Assembly: GCA_016844365.1 (NCBI GenBank)
Contig: JAENIT010000049.1
Location: 1-5,710 of the forward strand
Reading direction: 5' to 3'
Length of the DNA stretch: 5,710 nt
Origin: Dehalococcoidia bacterium
GTDB taxonomy: Bacteria > Chloroflexota > Dehalococcoidia > SHYD01 > SHYC01
In this document: one piece after another, positions 1 through 4,607 of the stretch
Layout of the letters: every line of letters starts with the position of its first letter
How positions within the stretch are numbered: position 1 is the stretch's first letter
The notes under the pieces: model-generated
Seen by the model: only the letters and a program-made list of their open reading frames with translations
The model's database searches: none
Told to the model about the DNA's origin: nothing
Translations under genes and position numbers: made by a program

Positions 1-2
1 GA

Positions 3-539
3 GTACTCCTTATAGCTCTGGGATTCCTTCTATTTCTGACAGAGGTATGGGTCACAGCCTATGGAATGCTCACCATTGGCGGCGTTCTGGCGCTGACAGT
101 CGGAGCTATGATCCTCTTCAGTGGCAGCAACACCGGGCTTAGGGTGGACCCCAAGCTGATATTCACTGTGGCGGCCCTGGTTACCGCGTTTGTCGTTTTG
201 GTGGTGGGCTCCGTTATGCGCAGCCGTCGGCAACCCTCTATCTCAGGGAAAGGCGGACTGATCGGAGCCGTGGGATTCGCGACGACGGATCTTGACCCTT
301 ATGGGTTGGTGATCGTGCACGGTGAGAGATGGAAAGCTAGAACCGAGGGGGAACGTATAGGTGCTGGGCAACGTGTCGTGGTAACCGAGATCGAGGGGCT
401 TGAGCTGACCGTAGAGTCGTATGGCGCTGAAATTCTGCCCCTTCCTAAAGAGGGACCCTTGCTTGACGAGGGTGAGGGAACTGAGACACCTGTTGCTCTG
501 CCGCCTGGAAGGGAGCAGCAGTCCGATACTGCAAGCTGA
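3..539 (+). CDS. NfeD family membrane protein, C-terminal part (5' end outside window)
   Basis: The frame is open from the left edge and ends at TGA 537-539, leaving 178 visible residues; an internal ATG at 66 lies inside a conserved membrane segment and is not the true start. Visible residues 1-38 form two hydrophobic segments around the typical NfeD stretch with GFLLFLTEVWVTAYGMLTIGG. A third membrane segment, rich in Val and Ala, follows at about 53-73. From about residue 82 comes the soluble OB-fold domain, with the recurring pattern G-L-V-x-V-x-G-E-x-W-K-A, then I-x-x-G-x-x-V-V-V and G-L-x-L-x-V. The last 30 residues are acidic and Pro-rich. In the long (NfeD1b) form a ClpP-like serine protease domain precedes this part; whether it does here lies outside the window. 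NfeD proteins work with SPFH/stomatin-type proteins in membrane quality control. The gene converges with birA, one base apart, with no terminator hairpin between them. The family call is firm; long versus short form is open. Confidence 0.88.
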   Translation, partial: VLLIALGFLLFLTEVWVTAYGMLTIGGVLALTVGAMILFSGSNTGLRVDPKLIFTVAALVTAFVVLVVGSVMRSRRQPSISGKGGLIGAVGFATTDLDPYGLVIVHGERWKARTEGERIGAGQRVVVTEIEGLELTVESYGAEILPLPKEGPLLDEGEGTETPVALPPGREQQSDTAS

Positions 540-540
540 G

Positions 541-1329
541 CTAGGCGGGATTTTGTTCTCGTAAGGTGACGTCGCCGGCCAGAATGGTCGTCACTGTGCC
601 GTCGGTGCGGCGAAGAACCAGGCTACCGTCTTCGTTCACGCTCTCGGCATACCCATCCTCAACGCGGTCGAAGGACACAACGCGAACTCGCTTGCCGACG
701 GTCTCTAATCTCCGTTGCCACTCCCGATGAATCGGCCAACCCTCACCAACCCGTATGTATAGCTCCTCCAGCCGATTCAGTATCTCTTGTATGAGGGGAC
801 ATAGGGGGACAGTGCGTCCCAGTTCCGCCGATAGGGTGGTGGCTGGATAGATGACATCCGTTAGGAATGCGGGGTCGAAGTTCACGTTGACCCCGATGCC
901 CACGATGCTGAATGCCACTTCCTCACCACGCACCTCGCTCTCAACCAAAATCCCGCTGACCTTCTTGCCTTTTATCAGCACGTCGTTGGGCCACTTGATG
1001 GTGGTGGAAAGACCGAGGCTATCCTCAATGCTTTGGGCCACGGCTAGGGATGCCACCATGGTTAGCCGGGAGGCTACTGCTGCTGTGGGCTTCAGGAGCG
1101 CCGATATAAGGACGCTGCTACCCGATGGAGAGAGCCAGTGTCGGTCCAGACGGCCGCGGCCGGTGGTTTGCTCATCAGTTACTACCACCGCTCCCTCCGG
1201 CGCGCCCGCTAGGGCAAGGTCTCGAGCGGCGTCCATAGTAGAGGAGATGGTGGCGTAAGCATGTATCACTCGCCCTAAAAACCTGGTACGGAGGCCCTCC
1301 TGGATAACTCTTTCCGATAGCTCTCCCAT
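541..1329 (-). CDS. birA: Biotin--[acetyl-CoA-carboxylase] ligase, group I (no DNA-binding domain)
   Basis: This 262-residue cytoplasmic enzyme makes biotinyl-5'-AMP from biotin and ATP, then transfers biotin to the acceptor lysine of carboxylase carrier domains. Visible motifs are the substrate segment SSTMDAA (29-35), the nucleotide/biotin loop GRGRLDRHW (57-65), KWPNDV (112-117), GKKVSGILVE (121-130) and GIGVNVN (144-150). A small C-terminal SH3-like domain runs from about 212 to 258. The protein begins almost directly at the catalytic domain, so the N-terminal winged-helix domain of E. coli-type BirA is absent and it should not repress a biotin operon itself. The ATG at 1329 is preceded by GAGGG about 10 nt upstream, a moderate ribosome site. 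The gene lies downstream of a promoter, a 17-codon ORF and a strong hairpin, so its transcription probably depends on read-through of that hairpin. Its acceptor (biotin carboxyl carrier protein) is not in the window. Confidence 0.95.
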   Translation of the reverse strand: MGELSERVIQEGLRTRFLGRVIHAYATISSTMDAARDLALAGAPEGAVVVTDEQTTGRGRLDRHWLSPSGSSVLISALLKPTAAVASRLTMVASLAVAQSIEDSLGLSTTIKWPNDVLIKGKKVSGILVESEVRGEEVAFSIVGIGVNVNFDPAFLTDVIYPATTLSAELGRTVPLCPLIQEILNRLEELYIRVGEGWPIHREWQRRLETVGKRVRVVSFDRVEDGYAESVNEDGSLVLRRTDGTVTTILAGDVTLREQNPA

Positions 1330-1352
1330 GACGTCTTGACCCTCGCTAAGAT

Positions 1353-1387
1353 AAAACCAAGCCCCGATTGCTCGGGGCTTGGTTTTT
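1353..1387 (-). terminator. Perfect 15-bp terminator/attenuator hairpin in the birA leader (bidirectional)
   Basis: Positions 1353-1367 (AAAACCAAGCCCCGA) are exactly complementary to 1372-1386, with a 4-nt loop at 1368-1371. The stem core is GC-rich and the outer four pairs are A-U. Read on the - strand, the 3' arm ends in UUUU followed by AUCUUAG. Read on + it ends in five T, so it has intrinsic terminator form in both directions. No + gene ends nearby, whereas on - it sits between the short leader ORF and the birA start, 23 bp before birA. Most likely it stops or attenuates transcripts coming from the promoter at 1486-1514. Confidence 0.88.
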
Positions 1388-1391
1388 GGTT

Positions 1392-1448
1392 CCTAGGTTG
1401 TAACCTAGGCCGCAGCGTCCTTCACGGCGCTGCGGTATGAACTAGGTT
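1392..1448 (-). promoter_or_regulatory. Tandem and overlapping inverted repeats in the birA leader
   Basis: Three pairings are visible. CCTAGGTT (1392-1399) and AACCTAGG (1402-1409) form an 8-bp hairpin with a 2-nt centre, too tight as RNA unless inner pairs open. CCGCAGCG (1410-1417) and CGCTGCGG (1428-1435) form an 8-bp GC-rich hairpin with a 10-nt loop. CTAGGTT (1442-1448) is complementary to AACCTAG (1402-1408), so it can close a larger stem around the second hairpin. The first and third pairings share an arm and exclude each other, and the leader-ORF stop codon lies in that arm. This is the layout of a regulatory leader, but folding was judged by eye only. Confidence 0.5.
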
Positions 1449-1458
1449 TACTGTCCAT
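1405..1458 (-). CDS. Putative 17-residue leader peptide or small protein upstream of birA
   Basis: On the - strand an ATG at 1458 opens a 17-codon frame ending in TAG, encoding MDSKPSSYRSAVKDAAA. It sits about 20 nt after the predicted transcription start and is preceded at 8 nt by an exceptionally strong Shine-Dalgarno. The peptide is hydrophilic, has no membrane segment and ends in three alanines (GCT GCG GCC). I recognise no family. Inverted-repeat arms overlap the ORF and a terminator hairpin follows 18 nt after its stop, so a cis-acting leader peptide for birA is the most natural reading. A free-standing micro-protein gene is the alternative. The promoter, ribosome site, ORF and terminator are all in order, but 17 codons are too few for coding statistics, so translation is an inference. 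Confidence 0.45.
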   Translation of the reverse strand: MDSKPSSYRSAVKDAAA

Positions 1459-1462
1459 ACGC

Positions 1463-1474
1463 ATCACCTCCTTT
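1463..1474 (-). promoter_or_regulatory. Full-length Shine-Dalgarno of the leader ORF
   Basis: The - strand reads AAAGGAGGTGAT, complementary over 12 nt to the 3' tail of 16S rRNA (AUCACCUCCUUU). AGGAGG lies a usable distance before the ATG at 1458. It is clearly stronger than the sites of the other genes in the window, and it decides the start of the short ORF. Confidence 0.75.
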
Positions 1475-1485
1475 CATTGCCAGGA

Positions 1486-1514
1486 ACTATAGCACTTCCA
1501 GGGAATTAGGTCAA
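1486..1514 (-). promoter_or_regulatory. Sigma-70-type promoter for the leader ORF and birA
   Basis: On the - strand, TTGACC (positions 1514-1509) and TATAGT (1491-1486) are separated by exactly 17 bp. Each hexamer matches the consensus at 5 of 6 positions. The predicted start is near 1479, just ahead of the Shine-Dalgarno of the short ORF, leaving about 21 nt of 5' UTR. This is the only good promoter I see for birA. Confidence 0.75.
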
Positions 1515-1601
1515 GGGCACCGCGTATTCACTGGTTCTACGTCAATAAGTGTGAATGCTTCAATTACGATCTTTTGCCGTGTCCTTCTTCCTCCTCTGCC
1601 T

Positions 1602-1620
1602 TTACGCGTAATAGTGTAAA
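1602..1620. promoter_or_regulatory. Possible operator palindrome between the divergent promoters
   Basis: TTACGCGTAA at 1602-1611 is a perfect 10-bp palindrome. An overlapping inverted repeat pairs TTTAC (1601-1605) with GTAAA (1616-1620). It lies about 28 bp upstream of the rightward -35 box and about 88 bp upstream of the leftward one, a plausible place for an activator or repressor. Palindromes this short occur by chance, so support is modest and no regulator is encoded in the window. Confidence 0.25.
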
Positions 1621-1638
1621 ACCTCCTGAATCGCCTTG

Positions 1639-1667
1639 TTGACATGGTGTAGAGCAGGGTCTACCAT
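1639..1667 (+). promoter_or_regulatory. Sigma-70-type promoter for the enoyl-CoA hydratase gene
   Basis: TTGACA (1639-1644), a perfect -35 match, is followed after 17 bp by TACCAT (1662-1667), matching TATAAT at 4 of 6 positions. The predicted start is near 1674, giving a 5' UTR of roughly 155 nt before the ATG at 1830. It faces away from the birA promoter, so the region between about 1515 and 1638 is a divergent control region. Confidence 0.6.
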
Positions 1668-1689
1668 ACGATCGATAGGGCAATGCAAA

Positions 1690-1783
1690 GGGGATACACA
1701 GCTCCTTTTAACAAAGTTGCTGTAATCCCCGGAGCACTGCTTGCCAGAACGACGTTTTCAAATAGAGAAGGCGCTCTGGCAAG
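1690..1783 (+). promoter_or_regulatory. Structured 5' UTR with two hairpins
   Basis: Hairpin 1 pairs GGGGAT (1690-1695) with ATCCCC (1725-1730) and, after a 2-nt bulge, ACAGC (1698-1702) with GCTGT (1719-1723). Hairpin 2 pairs CTTGCCAGA (1740-1748) with TCTGGCAAG (1775-1783), 9 bp without mismatch, around a 26-nt loop. No T-run follows either, so they are not intrinsic terminators. I do not recognise a known riboswitch or T-box motif. The in-frame extension from an ATG at 1683 would run through these structures; I read the segment as untranslated. Confidence 0.35.
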
Positions 1784-1818
1784 GGCTTGTCCACAGCGTG
1801 AATGGTACGTCGAAGAAG

Positions 1819-1824
1819 AGGAGG
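1819..1824 (+). promoter_or_regulatory. Ribosome binding site that fixes the first crotonase start
   Basis: AGGAGG lies 5 nt before the ATG at 1830. It selects this start over the in-frame ATG at 1683, which would add 49 residues with no family counterpart. Confidence 0.8.
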
Positions 1825-1829
1825 AAGTT

Positions 1830-2642
1830 ATGGGATACCAGACAGTGATACTGGAGCGGCAAGGGAACCTAGCTACCATAACCATGAATCGGCCCGAGGT
1901 TCTCAATGCCATCAACCGTCAGCTAAGGGAGGATATTCACTCGGCTCTGGACGAGGTGGCGGTGGACTCTGAGATTCGGGTGGTCATTCTCACCGGAGCG
2001 GGACGTGGCTTTTGCTCCGGGGCCGATGTGACGCAGATGCGCGGCCGGGCTGAGGGGAACGCGGAGGCCATCCAGTCCGCCAGCGAACAGACCGTGGCCG
2101 CCGCCATGAGGGGAGAGGTTGCTATACCTATACATGTGCGCCGAATGCCGCAACCTGTTATAGCAGCCGTCAACGGCGTGGCTTCCGGCATGGGGATGGG
2201 CATAGCCCTCTCTTGTGACATCCGGGTTGCCTCAGATCAAGCCCGCTTCGCCAGCATCTTCATCAAGCGCTCTATAATGCCCGACAACGGGGTAACTCAG
2301 ACCTTGTCTAAGCAGGTGCCATTAGGGATCGCTATGGAGATGGCCCTCACCGGGAACATCTACGATGCGAAGTGGGCAATGGAGAGAGGGCTGGTGAACT
2401 ATGTAGTCCCCCATGATTCGCTGATGGAAGAGGCGAGGACGATAGCTGACACCATTGCCGCTAACCCGCCCCTTGCGGTCCGTCTCACTAGGCAGGCTAT
2501 GTATAAGAACTACTTTGCTGAGCTGGAGCGGGCCATAGACAAGGAGAGCCTGGATAACAACACCTTGTCTGTATCAGAAGACAGGAAGGAGGCTGTTCTC
2601 TCCTTCCTGGAGAAGCGCCGTCCCGTGTTCAAGGGGAGGTAG
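1830..2642 (+). CDS. Enoyl-CoA hydratase/isomerase (crotonase) family protein, PaaG-like active site
   Basis: From the ATG at 1830 the product has 270 residues, the normal family length. The acyl-CoA binding loop GAGRGFCSGADV is at 56-67 and the crotonase signature spans about 109-130 (VIAAVNGVASGMGMGIALSCD), giving the two backbone NH groups of the oxyanion hole. The typical C-terminal tail RKEAVLSFLEKRRPVFKGR is at 252-270. By eye against rat crotonase, the two catalytic glutamates (Glu144, Glu164) correspond to Gly124 and Phe144, so water addition by the usual mechanism is unlikely. Asp152 in MPDNG sits where PaaG-type 1,2-epoxyphenylacetyl-CoA isomerases and related enoyl-CoA isomerases carry a catalytic Asp, and the C-terminus also resembles PaaG. 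A double-bond or ring isomerase acting on a CoA thioester is the best guess; the substrate is unknown. It probably starts a transcript from the promoter at 1639-1667 and is followed by a 205-bp gap without a terminator. Confidence 0.9.
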   Translation: MGYQTVILERQGNLATITMNRPEVLNAINRQLREDIHSALDEVAVDSEIRVVILTGAGRGFCSGADVTQMRGRAEGNAEAIQSASEQTVAAAMRGEVAIPIHVRRMPQPVIAAVNGVASGMGMGIALSCDIRVASDQARFASIFIKRSIMPDNGVTQTLSKQVPLGIAMEMALTGNIYDAKWAMERGLVNYVVPHDSLMEEARTIADTIAANPPLAVRLTRQAMYKNYFAELERAIDKESLDNNTLSVSEDRKEAVLSFLEKRRPVFKGR

Positions 2643-2847
2643 CGTCAAGCAATTCAGCCTCGGGAGTATGATCTCTCTCCGTTATCCAGGCCGATGATGC
2701 CTTGCGCCATAGAGGGTAAGCTCCTGTCGACCTGCCCAAAGTTTGCCTGGAGCAGATTCACTCGGTGGGTGGTTCAGTCAACAGCTTCGTCGCTAACCAG
2801 CCATCGATTGTAAGACTTTACATAATACCAGGATGGGAGGAGAAGAG

Positions 2848-3810
2848 ATGCGCGCAATACGAATACACGTCGCTGGGGAAGAGCGTAAACTGGTTATGGA
2901 AGATGTGCCCAAGCCCGAGTCCCGGCCCGACCAGGTTCTGGTGCGAGTCCAGGCCATCGGCGTCAACCGTGCGGACCTGGGTCGAGGGGCGGCCGGAGGC
3001 CAACCAGGGGAACCGGTAATCCCCGGCCTGGATGCTGGCGGTACTGTTGAGGCCATCGGCTCTGAGGTGACTGGCTGGAGAGTGGGCGATCCCGTTATCG
3101 CTCTGGTGAGAGGCGCCTATGCCGAGTACTGTCCCTCTCGGGCGGTGTTGGCCTATCGTCCCCCTAACGGCATGAGCATCACCGACGCCGCCTCTATTCC
3201 GTGCGTCTTCCTGACGGCCTGGTACGCCCTTACCAAGTTGGGGCGGTTGAAATCGGGAGAGACGGCGCTTGTCCACTCCGCAGGCAGCGGGGTGGGTACA
3301 GCCGCGATCCAGATCGCCAAGGCCCTTGGAGTCCGGGTGCTGACCAGCGCTGGGAGCGACGCCAAGGTAGCCAGGGGGCTGGAGCTGGGCGCAGAGGCGG
3401 GCGTGAACTACTCCACCCAGGATGTCGCCTCAGAGCTCAATCGTCTCACTGGCGGACGGGGCGTAGACGTAGTCCTGGATCCCGTGGGAGGCCCAATCTT
3501 CGACGCTACCCTGCGCGCTCTCGCTCCAGGAGGGCGAGTCGTGACCGTCGGCGGCCCTGCGGGGCCTAGATCAGAAGTCGACCAGAAAGCTCTGGAGGAC
3601 CGGGGTCAGCGAGTCCAGGCTATGGGTGTGTTCAACGAAGCTGCTGAGGATATCGAAGGCAAGGGCTGGGCCCAGCTCAAGAGTTGGTTTGAGAGCGGCA
3701 CTATGCGCCCAGTGGTGCACCAGGTCCTACCCTGGACTCAGGCCGAGGCCGCCCAGAGATTGTTGTCCGACAGAGCCATTTTTGGCAAGATAGTGCTCAC
3801 ATTAGATTGA
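2848..3810 (+). CDS. Zinc-independent MDR oxidoreductase, NADPH:quinone reductase-like
   Basis: This 320-residue enzyme has the two-part medium-chain dehydrogenase/reductase fold. The catalytic GroES-like domain occupies about 1-120, with VNRADL (39-44), the PGLDAGGTVEAIG segment (59-71) and GAYAEY (89-94). The nucleotide-binding Rossmann domain follows with HSAGSGVGTAAIQIAKALG (143-161), GRGVDVVLDPVGG (203-215) and LAPGGRVVTVG (225-235). The four-Cys structural zinc lobe and the zinc-ligand pattern of alcohol dehydrogenases are absent, which places it with QOR and related enoyl reductases. It probably reduces a quinone or an alpha,beta-unsaturated carbonyl or CoA ester with NAD(P)H. I chose ATG 2848 because GGGAGG (2835-2840) lies 7 nt upstream; the in-frame ATG at 2833 is too close to use that site. 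Its stop is 17 bp before the next crotonase gene, so the two are cotranscribed. An acryloyl- or enoyl-CoA reductase role would fit the neighbours but is inference. Confidence 0.92.
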   Translation: MRAIRIHVAGEERKLVMEDVPKPESRPDQVLVRVQAIGVNRADLGRGAAGGQPGEPVIPGLDAGGTVEAIGSEVTGWRVGDPVIALVRGAYAEYCPSRAVLAYRPPNGMSITDAASIPCVFLTAWYALTKLGRLKSGETALVHSAGSGVGTAAIQIAKALGVRVLTSAGSDAKVARGLELGAEAGVNYSTQDVASELNRLTGGRGVDVVLDPVGGPIFDATLRALAPGGRVVTVGGPAGPRSEVDQKALEDRGQRVQAMGVFNEAAEDIEGKGWAQLKSWFESGTMRPVVHQVLPWTQAEAAQRLLSDRAIFGKIVLTLD

Positions 3811-3815
3811 TAATA

Positions 3816-3821
3816 GGGGGG
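3816..3821 (+). promoter_or_regulatory. Ribosome binding site that fixes the second crotonase start
   Basis: A run of six G lies 6 nt before the ATG at 3828. It supports that start over an in-frame TTG at 3807 that overlaps the stop of the preceding gene. Confidence 0.65.
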
Positions 3822-3827
3822 CGACAA

Positions 3828-4598
3828 ATGGAAACAGTCCTTTATGAGACCAAAGGGAGTATAGCTTATATAACCCTGAATCGACCTGAGAGGCTCAACG
3901 CAGCCAACTTCCAGCTCATCCGAGAATACGTGGGGGCTAAACAGGCCTTTGAGGACGATGATGACCTCTGGGTGGCCGTCGTCACCGGTGCGGGTCGGGC
4001 CTTCTGCGCTGGCGCTGACCTGAGGCGGGAGCCGGGGGAAGAGGACACCAACGAGACCCCAGCTACTCTTCAGGAGCGGCTGGAGAAGGAGATGAACCGG
4101 CGTTGGAAGCCGGTCATCGCGGCGGTGAATGGATTGTGCTACGGGCGTGGCTTGGGCATCGCCGCGGGGTGCGACATCAGAGTCGCTTCAGAGCGAGCCG
4201 TCTTCTGCTTCGCCGAGCCTCGATGGAACCTCGCTGGGCTATGGGTACCCAAGCTGGCGGCCATTATACCACCCGCGGCTGCGATGTGGATGGCGGCCAC
4301 CTGCGCCGAGGTACCGGCCATGAAGGCCCTACAGATAGGGCTGGTATCGGAGGTAGTCCCCGACGACCAACTCATGGAAGCGGCTACGGCCACGGCTGAG
4401 CAGATATGTCAGAACGGTCCTCTGGCAGTTCGCGCCGGACTTCAACTGCTCCACACAATCCTGGACAAGCCCTACGAAGAGCACCTGAGTCTGGGCGCGC
4501 AACTTAGCGCTAGGGTCTCCAACAGCGAGGACGCTCGCTCCGGCGAAGGTAGACGAGCATTTGCAGAGAAGCGGAAACCTATGTGGAAGGCTCGATGA
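3828..4598 (+). CDS. Enoyl-CoA hydratase/isomerase (crotonase) family protein, second paralogue
   Basis: The product has 256 residues from the ATG at 3828. Family marks are LNRPERLNA (17-25), the CoA/oxyanion loop GAGRAFCAGADL (54-65), the signature VIAAVNGLCYGRGLGIAAGCDIRVAS (96-121) and the C-terminal tail RRAFAEKRKPMWKAR. By eye against rat crotonase, the Glu144 position is Gly110, while Glu130 in FAEPRWNL falls at the Glu164 position; the usual Pro-Gly-x-Gly-G segment after it is replaced by LWVPKLAAI. A single-glutamate active site points to isomerase, decarboxylase, hydrolase or lyase chemistry rather than standard hydration, but family members cannot be assigned by this alone. The loop at about 66-80 is acidic and unlike the first crotonase, so the two are diverged paralogues and not a recent duplication. 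It lies 17 bp after the quinone-reductase gene, and its stop is 9 bp from the stop of the convergent CoA-transferase gene. Confidence 0.9.
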   Translation: METVLYETKGSIAYITLNRPERLNAANFQLIREYVGAKQAFEDDDDLWVAVVTGAGRAFCAGADLRREPGEEDTNETPATLQERLEKEMNRRWKPVIAAVNGLCYGRGLGIAAGCDIRVASERAVFCFAEPRWNLAGLWVPKLAAIIPPAAAMWMAATCAEVPAMKALQIGLVSEVVPDDQLMEAATATAEQICQNGPLAVRAGLQLLHTILDKPYEEHLSLGAQLSARVSNSEDARSGEGRRAFAEKRKPMWKAR

Positions 4599-4607
4599 GC
4601 GCCAAGG

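Noticed and set aside
851..1258. 135-codon open frame on + inside birA.
   Set aside because: It is antisense to strongly conserved birA motifs and its translation has no recognisable domain.
1461..1480. The + strand GCATCACCTCCTTTC resembles the 3' end of 16S rRNA.
   Set aside because: The bases before it do not match the conserved end of 16S rRNA, and the stretch is fully explained as a Shine-Dalgarno on the - strand before an ATG.
1526..1556. ATTCAC/GTGAAT inverted repeat in the divergent region.
   Set aside because: Only 6 bp per arm with a 19-nt gap; likely by chance.
1683..1829. In-frame 49-residue N-terminal extension of the first crotonase from ATG 1683.
   Set aside because: It has no ribosome site, crosses two RNA hairpins and adds sequence not found in the family; ATG 1830 has AGGAGG at 5 nt.
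2643..2847. Possible promoter (CATAAT at 2821-2826) or terminator in the 205-bp gap before the quinone-reductase gene.
   Set aside because: No -35-like hexamer sits at the right distance, only short (4-5 bp) inverted repeats without a T-run are present, and no small ORF with a ribosome site is seen.
2818..3276. 152-codon open frame on - over the quinone-reductase gene.
   Set aside because: Shadow frame in GC-rich coding DNA; the + strand protein is clearly conserved.
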